A DNA stretch of 64,000 bases, taken from assembly GCA_023663945.1 (NCBI GenBank), contig JAMPGL010000003.1:1-64000 (forward strand), written 5' to 3'. Position numbers and translations under genes: made by a program. Positions 1-6,916 of this stretch are shown piece after piece; position 1 is the first letter of the stretch, and each line of letters opens with the position of its first letter. Source of the DNA: Lachnospiraceae bacterium (lineage in GTDB: Bacteria > Bacillota > Clostridia > Lachnospirales > Lachnospiraceae). The notes below the pieces were generated by a model. The model saw only the letters and a list, made by a program, of their open reading frames with translations. It did not search any database and was not told the DNA's origin.

Positions 1-348
1 GGAAAAAGGCGGGCGGGCAGCCAGGGCATAAAGGCGCGGGGAGAAAAAAGCACATCAAAGATGCCGCTTCGGTGGCTACTGTGTGAAAAGTAACAACATA
101 TATTCTGTTTTTGTCATTCACTTATAATTTTTTGTCTCTCACAATAGACCTGATGTCCTTTTTCTCATTCGCCCTCACTATATGGCACTGACGCCATATA
201 TGCAAAACATTAACAAAAGACAATATCAAATCATTCTACCGGATAAAAAATAAAGGCTTCCAAGTATGCTTAGTCAATATTTTGTTCCGAAATGGGAACA
301 GATTGTTGATTAGCTGTATTTTTGTTCCGTATTGCAAATTTTTTTACA
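1..348. other. Stretch without a recognisable gene
   Basis: No reading frame here looks like a protein on either strand. The only clear structure is a short inverted repeat at about 180-199 (arms TATATGGC and GCCATATA around six bases), which lies downstream of the minus-strand CMD-cupin gene and could mark the end of that operon, although no strong T run follows. The rest is AT-rich spacer. Confidence 0.4.
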
Positions 349-1104
349 TTATTTCAAGCTGTTATATGTTTCATCGTCTACCGCTTCCAGCCATTCATTG
401 GAGCCATTCTCACCGGGGACTTCAACCGCCAGATGGGAGAACCAGCTGTCTTTCGCCGCGCCGTGCCAGTGCTTTACGCCGACCGGAATATTGACAACGT
501 CACCCGGATGAAGTTCCTGCACCGCTTTTCCCTCTTCCTGATAATACCCGCGCCCTGCGACACAGACCAAAATCTGACCACCGCCCTTGTCAGCATGGTG
601 GATATGCCAATTGTTGCGGCAACCCGGCTCAAATGTCACATTGAAGATCTCAACCTGCGATGTGGAAAGCGGGGCAAGATAACTCTGACCGATAAAATAT
701 TGTGCAAACCCATCATTGGGCGCACCAATCGGGAATACCATCTCCGATGCATGAACTGCTTTCGCATCCCCGTCCGCCGCCTCCTCTTTCCAGACATCCT
801 TTGCCAGACGGAACACCGCCCAGCCCTTGGGCCATCCCACATAAAAAGCGGCATGCGTGATAATCGCCACGGCTTCCGCCTTTGTTACGCCATGCGCCTT
901 CGCATTTTCCAGATGATAAACCAGCGAAGAATCCGTAATCCCCGAAGCCATCAGCGCAACCATCGTTACAATGCATCGGGCTTTCAGGTCAATATCCTGA
1001 TTGTTCCAGTTTTCCCCGAACAGCACATCATCATTGTAATGCGCAAAGTCCGGCGCAAAGTCGCCAAGCTGCATCTTTCCTGCTGTCTGTACAATTTTTT
1101 CCAT
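349..1104 (-). CDS. Carboxymuconolactone decarboxylase-cupin fusion protein
   Basis: Two-domain soluble protein. The N-terminal half (roughly residues 10-115) is helical and resembles the carboxymuconolactone decarboxylase/AhpD-like family, but only one cysteine (in LKARCIVTM) precedes the HLENAKAHG segment, so the CxxC redox pair of AhpD is absent. The C-terminal half is a cupin with the metal-binding pattern HIHH...GGGQ and KHWHGA. Such fusions commonly sit beside aldo/keto reductases and flavodoxins in Clostridia and are annotated as enzymes acting on small electrophiles or quinones; the substrate is unknown. The ATG at 1104 is preferred over the one at 1119 because GGAGG lies eight bases before it. 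It is the last gene of the TetR-linked operon and appears intact. Confidence 0.85.
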   Translation of the reverse strand: MEKIVQTAGKMQLGDFAPDFAHYNDDVLFGENWNNQDIDLKARCIVTMVALMASGITDSSLVYHLENAKAHGVTKAEAVAIITHAAFYVGWPKGWAVFRLAKDVWKEEAADGDAKAVHASEMVFPIGAPNDGFAQYFIGQSYLAPLSTSQVEIFNVTFEPGCRNNWHIHHADKGGGQILVCVAGRGYYQEEGKAVQELHPGDVVNIPVGVKHWHGAAKDSWFSHLAVEVPGENGSNEWLEAVDDETYNSLK

Positions 1105-1161
1105 TTTCTCATCCTCCATTTTTTATGATTCATGACAGTCAAATACCGCGAAGCATGAATT

Positions 1162-1458
1162 TTATTGCATTATTACCTGAAAAGTTTTCCACCTTCCGGT
1201 TCTTTCCCGCCAGATGAACAGGACAGCCCGGACTGTCCAGTCGCATACCATAGCAAGGGCAATCCCGATCACGCCCATCCGCAGGGTAATCCCCAGCAGA
1301 TACGACAAAAACAAGCACACCAGAACCGTAGAGATAACCGATACATACATGGTAAATTTCACATGCTCCGCCTCTTTTACCCCTTTTGCAAACTCCCCGG
1401 CAAGCATTGCAGAAGAACCATTCCGGTTTGGACTTCCTTCCAGCATTATAATCTTCAT
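1162..1458 (-). pseudogene. Chimera: flavodoxin N-terminus joined to MATE transporter C-terminus
   Basis: Open frame of 98 codons made of two unrelated halves. Residues 1-32 (MKIIMLEGSPNRNGSS...) are the FMN-binding start of an NADPH-dependent FMN reductase/flavodoxin-like protein, including the GSPNRNGSS phosphate loop. From residue 33 on, the sequence becomes hydrophobic (YVSVISTVLVCLFLSYLLG, then a second membrane segment ending in FIWRERTGRWK), which reads as the last two helices of a MATE-family efflux protein. Neither half can work alone, so I take it as the scar of a deletion that fused two neighbours. The missing flavodoxin part has a counterpart immediately upstream. Confidence 0.75.
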
Positions 1459-1464
1459 ATTTAT

Positions 1465-1911
1465 TTACCTGATATCCTTTCCGGATTGGTATGCCTCCTC
1501 CATCGCAGGCGTACCAATCACTTCGCCCTTTTGCCAGACCTTTTCGCCCCAGATTGTTCCCACCATACGATTGCCCATGGCGCCGAAGATATCCTCCAGT
1601 TCTTTCACCGCAAGGGAAAGACCGCCTTTTCCGTCATGGCTCGTTATGATAAGATACACGTCATGCCCGCCAAGCTCCTGCCATCTCGGAAGAAGCCGGT
1701 CTATCATGGTCTTCATCTGCCCGTTGATCGCCCTGAAATAAACCGGTGAAGCCAGAACGACAACATCCGCTGCCTAAAATTCATCCAGAATTTCTTCCAT
1801 ATCATCCTTCTGGACGCACCTTCCGGTCTTAAAGCACGCATAGCAGGCTTTGCAGAACCGGATATCCTTATCCCTCAAAGCGATACGTTTTACCGTATTG
1901 CCGGATTCAGC
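1465..1911 (-). pseudogene. Broken flavodoxin-family NAD(P)H reductase (no start, in-frame stop)
   Basis: Reads as residues ~33 to the end of an iron-sulfur flavoprotein/flavodoxin-like reductase: GNTVKRIALRDKDI, the CKACYACFKTGRC cysteine segment, then a TAG stop at about 1775, then ADVVVLASPVYF, MKTMIDRLLPRW and the C-terminus. The normal N-terminal 32 residues are gone: the ribosome site AAGGAGGTGA, which overlaps the stop of the upstream ABM gene, runs straight into residue ~33. Both lesions (lost start, nonsense codon) make it non-functional. A second start with exactly the missing 32 residues follows downstream at 1458. Confidence 0.8.
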
Positions 1912-1912
1912 G

Positions 1913-2245
1913 TCACCTCCTTAAAAACGCAACATCTTTATCGGAGAATCCTTCCTCATCAGAAACATATCGCTCCGCTTTCATGTGAAGGTCGTATTTT
2001 TCTCTTAAAGCGGCAATCTCAGCCATCATCGGCGAAGCATGATGTCTGTCTATCGCCTCCTGATTTTCCCAACTGTCGATCAGAAGGATTGTTTCAGGAT
2101 CTTCAACCGGTACAAAATATTCGTACCGAAGATTTCCCACTTCGTTGCGGATTTTATCTACGACACCTGCATCCTTCATCTCCTGCGCAAATTTCCGCGC
2201 CGCTCCATTTTCACCTGTATAGTAAAGATTTACTGTAATTGCCAT
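1913..2245 (-). CDS. ABM-fold (quinol monooxygenase-like) protein
   Basis: About 110-residue single-domain protein of the antibiotic biosynthesis monooxygenase (ABM) type: a ferredoxin-like fold with the typical E.GNLRYEYF, LLIDSWENQEAIDRHH and M..EI.AL segments. Members such as YgiN act on quinols or shield them from oxygen; the true substrate here is unknown. The ATG at 2245 is chosen because AAGGAGC stands just ahead of it; longer readings run into the aldo/keto reductase remnant. It lies between two broken genes in the TetR-linked operon but is itself complete. Confidence 0.8.
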   Translation of the reverse strand: MAITVNLYYTGENGAARKFAQEMKDAGVVDKIRNEVGNLRYEYFVPVEDPETILLIDSWENQEAIDRHHASPMMAEIAALREKYDLHMKAERYVSDEEGFSDKDVAFLRR

Positions 2246-2258
2246 ATCCTGCTCCTTT

Positions 2259-2609
2259 CTATTCCATGACCTTTTCCCAGAAGCGGATCGCATTGATGCC
2301 AAGGCTGTCTGCCAGCTTTTCAAGCCCCGCCGTCTCTTCCTCAGTCAGCGATATATTCACCGCCTTTACCGCATCCTCCACATGGCTTGTTTTTGTCACT
2401 CCAATGATTGGCAGAGTCCCCTTTGCGATTGCCCACGCCACGGGAATCTGCGCCGCGCCCACATGATATTTGTCCGCAAGCCTTTTCAGTTCTGCATTCA
2501 ATATTTCCAGTTTATCCAGAACCAGATTATAGGCTTCTGCCCTTGCCGATCCCTCCGGCATCGGATGAGCCGTATCATATTTGCCGGACAGCGCCCCCTC
2601 CTTAAAATA
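2259..2609 (-). pseudogene. Aldo/keto reductase, C-terminal fragment
   Basis: Only the last third of an aldo/keto reductase remains: KEGALSGKYD, the GAAQIPVAWAIAKGTLPIIGVTK strand that contacts the nicotinamide cofactor's phosphate, and the usual ending helix. The catalytic Asp-Tyr-Lys-His set in the first two thirds is missing. The frame is closed by a TAG at 2610-2612, only a few bases after the tetR stop codon, so the 5' part was removed by a deletion up to tetR. No start codon with a ribosome site is seen. Confidence 0.8.
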
Positions 2610-2615
2610 CTATTT

Positions 2616-3242
2616 TTATTCGTCAGGCAAAAGCCTCAGCAAACATTTCAATGTAATTTCATAAACAGACATATAAACATAGCCTACACCCGCTTCCTTC
2701 ATCGCCTCCCTCTGTTTATCCGTTACGGCTGTATAGGGATAAATACCATAAATAAACGGGAAAAACTGATAAATAAAAATTTGACGTTCTTCTGCCCGCA
2801 TAGCCGGAAAAAACTTGGACATAAGCTCTGCAAAAGTCTTTAATGACAGACCATAAGCACTCTTAAACTCCACAAGATTTTCCATTCTGCTGTTTTCTTC
2901 CATGTCATACATATTCATGGACATAATCTTAAGAAGCTGCCGCCGATGTTCCAGACTTGTCGCAATCTTTTCTGCAAACGCAAGTCGGGTAAGTTTTTCA
3001 TTATCGTTTTTAATCATCTGCAATTCGCTGGTCCACAGTTCGTACTCACGTTTCAGCAGTGCCAGGAAGATTTCCTCCTTCGTCTGGAAGTAATTATAAA
3101 TGGAGGTGCGGGTAAAACTGGTGACGTTCCCGATTTCCTTGACCGTGATTTCCTTAAAGCTCATGGTCTTGTAAAGTTCTTCACAGGCATCTATAATTTC
3201 CTCCCTGCGGGCATTGGTTAATTCTGGCGTTCCTTTTGGCAT
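2616..3242 (-). CDS. TetR/AcrR family transcriptional regulator
   Basis: 208 residues, the normal size for the family. Residues ~10-55 form the TetR helix-turn-helix (EIIDACEELYKTMSFKEITVKEI, then TRTSIYNYFQTKEEIFLAL); the rest is a helical ligand-binding and dimerisation domain. It follows the flavin reductase frame by 12 bases and is in the same direction, so it is probably expressed from the promoter carrying two TGACACCGTGTCA palindromes at 3742-3790, and would repress its own operon until an electrophile or quinone-like ligand binds. The ligand is inferred from the neighbours only. Confidence 0.9.
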   Translation of the reverse strand: MPKGTPELTNARREEIIDACEELYKTMSFKEITVKEIGNVTSFTRTSIYNYFQTKEEIFLALLKREYELWTSELQMIKNDNEKLTRLAFAEKIATSLEHRRQLLKIMSMNMYDMEENSRMENLVEFKSAYGLSLKTFAELMSKFFPAMRAEERQIFIYQFFPFIYGIYPYTAVTDKQREAMKEAGVGYVYMSVYEITLKCLLRLLPDE

Positions 3243-3254
3243 AGGCGTATCTCC

Positions 3255-3712
3255 TTATTTCTCCGGTGCCTTTTTGAAAGACAGGCACTTTCCAATCACT
3301 TCACCGGTTTTCAGATATTGATAAGCGGGAAATTCAAACAGCACAGGCTTTAAGGTTCCGTAATCAATCTTGCCCTGCTCATTCAGATGTTCCTCTTCCA
3401 CATAAGTGCCGTCAATGGTGCAGATGAAGCTCTCAAACAGATCGGACTTATCCTCCTTTGCCCCGCTGACAGAACCGGAATAATCCGCCTGCGGAAGAAT
3501 GCCCTCATCCACAAGATTGATGGACAGCTTCTTTGTTTCCTTGATGCAGCCGTTGATAAAATGCGGAGCGGCAAGGCTTATCAGGACACGGTCATGACCG
3601 ATGATGCCAACGTGCGCCACCAGTGTCCATGTAGGTTTATCACCGTTCATTGCGCCGATGACGGTCGCCGGTATAGGGTACAAGGCTAATTGTGATCCAA
3701 TATTTTTTTCAT
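3255..3712 (-). pseudogene. Flavin reductase-like FMN-binding protein with 5' frameshift
   Basis: The body (YPIPATVIGAMNGDKPTW, HVGIIGHDRVLISLA, LSINLVDEGILPQADY.GSVSG) is a flavin reductase-like, FMN-binding split-barrel protein of nearly full length. An ATG at 3712 with AGGAGG ahead of it is the obvious start, but its frame reads only seven more codons to a stop. The in-frame continuation GSQLALYPIP lies one base away, after a run of seven A (3703-3709); eight A would restore M-K-K-N-I-G-S-Q. This is either an inactive allele, a phase-variable switch, or a sequencing error in the homopolymer. First gene of the TetR-linked operon. Confidence 0.75.
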
Positions 3713-3741
3713 GTTCCTATCCTCCTGTTCGCTTTATATTC

Positions 3742-3790
3742 TGACACCGTGTCATTATTTATATAATGTACAACTTCTGACACCGTGTCA
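3742..3790 (-). promoter_or_regulatory. Promoter with two TGACACCGTGTCA operators
   Basis: Two identical 13-base inverted repeats, TGACACCGTGTCA, at 3742-3754 and 3778-3790, 36 bp apart. Read on the minus strand the outer copy contains a consensus -35 (TTGACA, 3792-3787) with AT-rich -10 candidates (TATATA or CATTAT) about 17-20 bp further, and the inner copy lies just downstream. A repressor bound to both would cover the promoter. The TetR protein encoded by the second gene is the likely binder (inference). Confidence 0.75.
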
Positions 3791-3897
3791 ATATATTTTT
3801 CAAATTTTTTATGTACACAAAAGCTTCACATATTTATCACACTATATTTTTGATTTTGCCTTGGGCGGGTTTAAATGCAAATTATCGGTGTTGTTGA

Positions 3898-3972
3898 CCC
3901 TCGCGGCAGTCGTCAAAGGTCTAAACCAGCCTTAGCTGGTTCTAAACATGACTTTGACTCACTGCTCACGGA
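3898..3972. repeat. TTAGCTGG palindromic repeat, copy A
   Basis: About 75-base imperfect palindrome: outer arms CGCGGCAGTCGTCAAAG and CTTTGACTCACTGCTCACGG, inner hairpin AACCAGC-CTTA-GCTGGTT. Related copies occur at 45093-45168, 34994-35069 (opposite direction), and partially at 45041-45091 and 23611-23650. It lies in the gap between the LysR remnant and the TetR-linked promoter. Confidence 0.75.
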
Positions 3973-3981
3973 AATAAAAAA

Positions 3982-4025
3982 GTAAGTGCCGCTTCAGTAG
4001 CTGTCTGCCCCGTCACTGCACTTAC
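3982..4025 (-). terminator. Terminator of the LysR remnant
   Basis: Arms GTAAGTGC and GCACTTAC; on the minus strand the second arm is followed by TTTTTTATTT. It stands just downstream of the minus-strand LysR remnant, with an (AT)n run of about 20 bases (4040-4060) in between. Confidence 0.55.
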
Positions 4026-4106
4026 ATTATAACTATAGGGTTAATATATATATATATATCAAATACTTAGATTTTATAGGTTATCAATGCTTAAAAAGCA
4101 TGGTTG

Positions 4107-4267
4107 TTAAACCTTGCCCAAAAAGCATTTCGCATATTCTATAAATTTTGTTACCGCCAGACTGAAGGGCTGTTCCCGCTTCCATGCCAAGACGCACGCT
4201 GCCATAAGTTCCGGATGCTTTCCTCTCTGACCACTGTTAGAAAATATCGAAGGATCCTGATTTCCAT
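4107..4267 (-). pseudogene. LysR-type regulator with large internal deletion
   Basis: An ATG at 4267, preceded by AAAGGAG, opens MEIRILRYFLTVVREESI, the unmistakable beginning of a LysR helix-turn-helix domain. After about 18 codons the frame is lost, and a second frame gives the typical LysR ending (AWKREQPFSLAVTKFIEYAK, then a few residues to TAA at 4107-4109). Roughly 240 codons in between are missing, so the gene is dead. Together with the broken redox genes next door it suggests loss of the whole module. Confidence 0.8.
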
Positions 4268-4384
4268 GCCTGAACTCCTTTTGGTTCTGTCTATACTTTA
4301 TAACGTGTATTGTTTCTTTTATATTTCTATTTTAGCAGAAATAGGGTTCCATGCGAATCTCAAAAGTTTTCTACCCTAATTTAC

Positions 4385-4792
4385 TTAATTCGATAATAAC
4401 TCTTCCGGTTTCCATACTTTTATTTCTGCATTTTTATAATCATTGGGATTACGTGTAACAAGCCCATCCATTTCCTGTAAAAAAGCAACCGAATATTGCA
4501 CAGAATCTTCAAAATCACTCCATTCTAAGTCTAAAGCATTTTCTATCTCCTGCTCGGATACGCTTGCAATAGACACAACTGTAAGCAGCTCTTTCATCAG
4601 TTTTCTAACTGTCGCTTTATCCCTAAGCTGGCGGTATGCAAGGTAATGAATATCTGTTATTGCAGAAGCTGATATATATTCTTCAATATCATCTCTTTTT
4701 GCTAAACCTAAAATTTCTGCCGATATTCTATAAAATGGTTCTCTTTTTAGCATGACATCCAATACAATATTTGTATCAATCAATATTTTCAT
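4385..4792 (-). CDS. PIN-domain ribonuclease toxin
   Basis: 135 residues with the PIN layout: MKILIDTNIVLDVML at the start (first acidic metal ligand), a middle helix region with E/D positions, and the late LVTRNPNDYKNAEI strand that carries the last acidic residues. VapC-like PIN toxins cut tRNA or mRNA when the antitoxin is lost. The start overlaps the stop of the upstream antitoxin gene by 17 bases, the usual coupling in such pairs. All key acidic residues appear to be present. Confidence 0.85.
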   Translation of the reverse strand: MKILIDTNIVLDVMLKREPFYRISAEILGLAKRDDIEEYISASAITDIHYLAYRQLRDKATVRKLMKELLTVVSIASVSEQEIENALDLEWSDFEDSVQYSVAFLQEMDGLVTRNPNDYKNAEIKVWKPEELLSN

Positions 4793-5021
4793 ACTTCCTT
4801 AACCGTTCCTCCCTCAAATCTTCCAAAGACATATCCGTATAAGGAATTGCACCAGTCAATGACTGTATCGCCTGATCAATCTCCACCGTCTTTTTTAATG
4901 GCTTTTCTTGTTCCTCCGCCGGAAGCACAATCACCTCCAGTTTACGGTTCTTAAATTTTTCAGGCAGTCTCATTATTTTCATTAAACTATCTGCATCTAT
5001 ATATTTTCGTACTACTTCCAT
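4776..5021 (-). CDS. Antitoxin partner of the PIN toxin
   Basis: 81-residue protein (MEVVRKYIDADSLMKIM...LPEKFKNRKLEVIVLP) with a short beta-rich start, as in small DNA-binding antitoxins, and an acidic, charged C-terminal half (DMSLEDLREERLRKYENID) of the kind that wraps a toxin. The ATG at 5021 is favoured because GAGGT precedes it; longer readings lack a ribosome site. It overlaps the downstream toxin gene. It should neutralise the toxin and repress the shared promoter. Confidence 0.8.
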   Translation of the reverse strand: MEVVRKYIDADSLMKIMRLPEKFKNRKLEVIVLPAEEQEKPLKKTVEIDQAIQSLTGAIPYTDMSLEDLREERLRKYENID

Positions 5022-5320
5022 ATTTACCTCATTTCTGCGCTGCTTTTTGCGCATCTCAAGTTTGTGGATGCAGCGCAGACACAAACTTGTTAAGTGAAAG
5101 ATTTGAAAAATCTTTCACTCTTACCTCCTGAAACGTGCTATACTAAATCTCCCTTTGTACTTCATTCATCATTTGTTGTCGTTCTGCTTATGCACGCACA
5201 AAACACCTGCCTATATTATATGCTATAAAAAGCAGTTCACACAATTAGTTTTTTAAAGAGAGATATATTTCGCCCGCCGATTTCAAACTGCCCCGATTCG
5301 ATTAGGAACCGGGGCAGTGC
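5022..5320. other. Spacer with hairpins downstream of hicB
   Basis: No convincing gene. Two inverted repeats are visible: GTGAAAGATTT/AAATCTTTCAC at about 5095-5119, and CTGCCCCG/CGGGGCAG at 5288-5317, three bases beyond the hicB stop and a plausible terminator for it. A promoter for the antitoxin-toxin pair should lie in the AT-rich part between them, but I cannot assign it. Confidence 0.45.
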
Positions 5321-5731
5321 TTAGGCTTGCTGGCTTTGCTGATAGAGCGCAGTCAAGGAATCTTGGAGAACCTGCGAAAAGTTAATATGATTGATTTCCG
5401 CAAACGTATTGAGCCATGCAGGAATAGTGAGGTTTTTTCTTACAGCCTTTTCACCATATTTTTCAGCATAGGTATCCATGTCCAAAACTAATATACTTAC
5501 GAAACCGCCAGGCTCCGGGACAATGCTTTCCAATGAGCTTGCCTTGGGTGCAGGCTTTCCATCTTCCAGCTCGTCAAGAACCCAGCCGGAGGCGGCATCC
5601 GTGACCATAAGGATGGCTTCTGCCAATGTATTGCCTCCACTGACACAGCCGGGGAGATCGGGAACCACTACCGCATAAGCTCCTTCTTTTTCATTATCAG
5701 GATAGAAACAAGCAGGATAAGTTAATTTCAT
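5321..5731 (-). CDS. hicB: HicB-family antitoxin, no HicA beside it
   Basis: 136-residue HicB-type protein. The N-terminal half is the degenerate RNase H-like domain (YPACFYPDN...YAVVVPDLPGCVSGGNTLAEAI), the C-terminal half carries a ribbon-helix-helix-like segment (NLTIPAWLNTFAEINHINFSQVLQDSL). The ATG at 5731 follows AAGGAG. HicA, the small dsRBD-like mRNA-interferase partner, is missing both upstream and downstream, so this is an orphan antitoxin or a repressor with another role. Confidence 0.85.
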   Translation of the reverse strand: MKLTYPACFYPDNEKEGAYAVVVPDLPGCVSGGNTLAEAILMVTDAASGWVLDELEDGKPAPKASSLESIVPEPGGFVSILVLDMDTYAEKYGEKAVRKNLTIPAWLNTFAEINHINFSQVLQDSLTALYQQSQQA

Positions 5732-5803
5732 AAAAGTCTCCTTTACAGTGTGCAATTTTTCTCAATTTCCCGGAATCTCGTACTGTAATCCCCTTACAAT
5801 TAT

Positions 5804-5835
5804 ACAGTACGCATTATGCGCATAATGTCAAGGGG
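5804..5835 (-). promoter_or_regulatory. hicB promoter with 16-base palindromic operator
   Basis: A perfect palindrome CATTATGCGCATAATG at 5812-5827 overlaps a consensus -35 (TTGACA on the minus strand, 5831-5826) with TATAAT about 21 bp on. HicB proteins bind such symmetrical sites through their ribbon-helix-helix domain, so autorepression is likely. A second, weaker inverted repeat (TACTGTAAT...ATTATACAGTA) lies on the hicB side. Confidence 0.6.
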
Positions 5836-5940
5836 GATTTGAAATGCACAAACAATTGTTTCCTTCCACTGTATTTCCCCGGCTGATTTTTATAACACCG
5901 CAAAAGCATTTGTTCAATATTTCTCTAAATGCTTTTACCT

Positions 5941-6486
5941 TTACAAAATTTTAATCCTTTTAAACTTTATATACCCTAATATCAATGAAATACTTACAAG
6001 TGAATACGCAGCTAATATTGGAATTATAAAATAAAAATATCCCTTCCATCGAAAGAAGAAATTTAAAAGAAAAATAAAAACAGCAATTAATTTCGTTTTA
6101 TTACCATATCTTTTTCTCTCATCTTCATCCAATTGTCGATTATCATTTTCAACCGGTGCAAGAAGCAATATAATTATTAAATTGAAAACACTCAATAATA
6201 TATCTGCATTAATATTGTATTGCGCTTCTTTTATTATTAAAAAGGTGACTACAATAGCGACAAATGAAATCACATAGCATCTTTCTTGCGTGCTCGCATG
6301 ATATCCTCCTGCATATCTTCTTAATGGGCAAAATGTTAATAAGAAAATAATGCTCTGAGCCATAATTCCAAATAAACTACCCAATATTAATGCAATAAGC
6401 AGGCTTATTAAGATGACTCTCCCTCTTTCCTGCCCATATGCTATTATTTCGTTTCTTTCCTCCTCCGAATACCACTTTGTTGTCAT
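5941..6486 (-). CDS. agrB: AgrB-type peptide-processing membrane endopeptidase
   Basis: 181-residue membrane protein with AgrB hallmarks: LRRYAGGYHA (His of the His-Cys catalytic pair), the preceding conserved LTFCPLRR, and APVENDNRQLDEDERKRYG, followed by two hydrophobic segments. AgrB cuts the AgrD precursor and helps form and export the thiolactone pheromone. The catalytic cysteine should be the one about seventy residues in, in the conserved ...QERCY segment after the His. Its ATG overlaps the agrD stop (ATGA), so the two are translated together; agrD lies upstream, the reverse of the staphylococcal order. Confidence 0.9.
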   Translation of the reverse strand: MTTKWYSEEERNEIIAYGQERGRVILISLLIALILGSLFGIMAQSIIFLLTFCPLRRYAGGYHASTQERCYVISFVAIVVTFLIIKEAQYNINADILLSVFNLIIILLLAPVENDNRQLDEDERKRYGNKTKLIAVFIFLLNFFFRWKGYFYFIIPILAAYSLVSISLILGYIKFKRIKIL

Positions 6487-6632
6487 TTTAATGATTTTCT
6501 TAACTTTTTTACAGCTTCTGGTAATTTAGGTTGGTACGAAATACAGGGACAAGCTGTATTTGCATCCATTTTTGCGACTCTAATAGCCATTCTCTCTACC
6601 ACATCATGAAGTATTCTTTTTTCCTTTTTCAT
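6483..6632 (-). CDS. agrD: AgrD-type cyclic autoinducer peptide precursor
   Basis: Small gene of 49 codons. ATG at 6632 preceded by AAGAGGT; stop TGA at 6483-6485 overlaps the agrB start. The product has the three parts of AgrD: an amphipathic basic leader (MKKEKRILHDVVERMAIRV), a central ANTACPCISYQ, and a charged tail beginning PKLPEAV. By analogy the mature pheromone is cut after Q and closed as a thiolactone; a five-residue ring CISYQ from the second cysteine would match known AIPs (inference). The two cysteines in CPC leave ring choice open. Confidence 0.88.
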   Translation of the reverse strand: MKKEKRILHDVVERMAIRVAKMDANTACPCISYQPKLPEAVKKLRKSLK

Positions 6633-6729
6633 ATTGTACCTCTTTTCTTTTAAATGCAATTTTACAGTATCACTTGTTTCTACAAACTTAATGTTAATTC
6701 TTGTATATACAATTAACTTCCTTATAAGA

Positions 6730-6790
6730 ATAATACCACTTTATTCATCGCACATATACAAATGGCGTAATTCATATATTTTATGGCGAA
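6730..6790 (-). promoter_or_regulatory. agrDB promoter with AgrA-type direct repeats
   Basis: On the minus strand two CGCCAT boxes stand exactly 21 bp apart (top-strand TGGC at 6763-6766 and 6784-6787), followed after about 31 bases by a TATTAT -10 (6735-6730) without a good -35. The same layout occurs ahead of the amidase gene (8131-8190) and of agrA (10269-10350). LytTR-type regulators such as AgrA bind direct repeats spaced two helical turns. Confidence 0.7.
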
Positions 6791-6834
6791 AATAATTTTA
6801 AGCTTTTCCCAAAGTTCTCATCATGAAAAAGCCA

Positions 6835-6865
6835 AAAGCCCGTCAGATTTAACCTTGACGAGCTT
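6835..6865 (-). terminator. Terminator of the amidase gene
   Basis: Arms AAAGCCCGTCA and TGACGAGCTTT with a loop of nine bases, followed on the minus strand by TTGGCTTTTTC and on the plus strand by T6. It separates the amidase gene from the agrDB promoter. Confidence 0.7.
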
Positions 6866-6916
6866 TTTTAAGCTATAATCAATTATTCTTCAAAAGAGAG
6901 CTATCCACCACAATCA

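Noticed and set aside
322..1128. Long plus-strand open frame opposite the CMD-cupin gene
   Set aside because: Arginine/histidine/cysteine-rich shadow of a well-supported minus-strand gene; no ribosome site.
4040..4060. (AT)n run as a regulatory repeat
   Set aside because: Short and in a non-coding gap next to a dead gene; no sign of function.
4104..4379. Plus-strand open frame of 91 codons
   Set aside because: Antisense to the clear LysR remnant on the minus strand.
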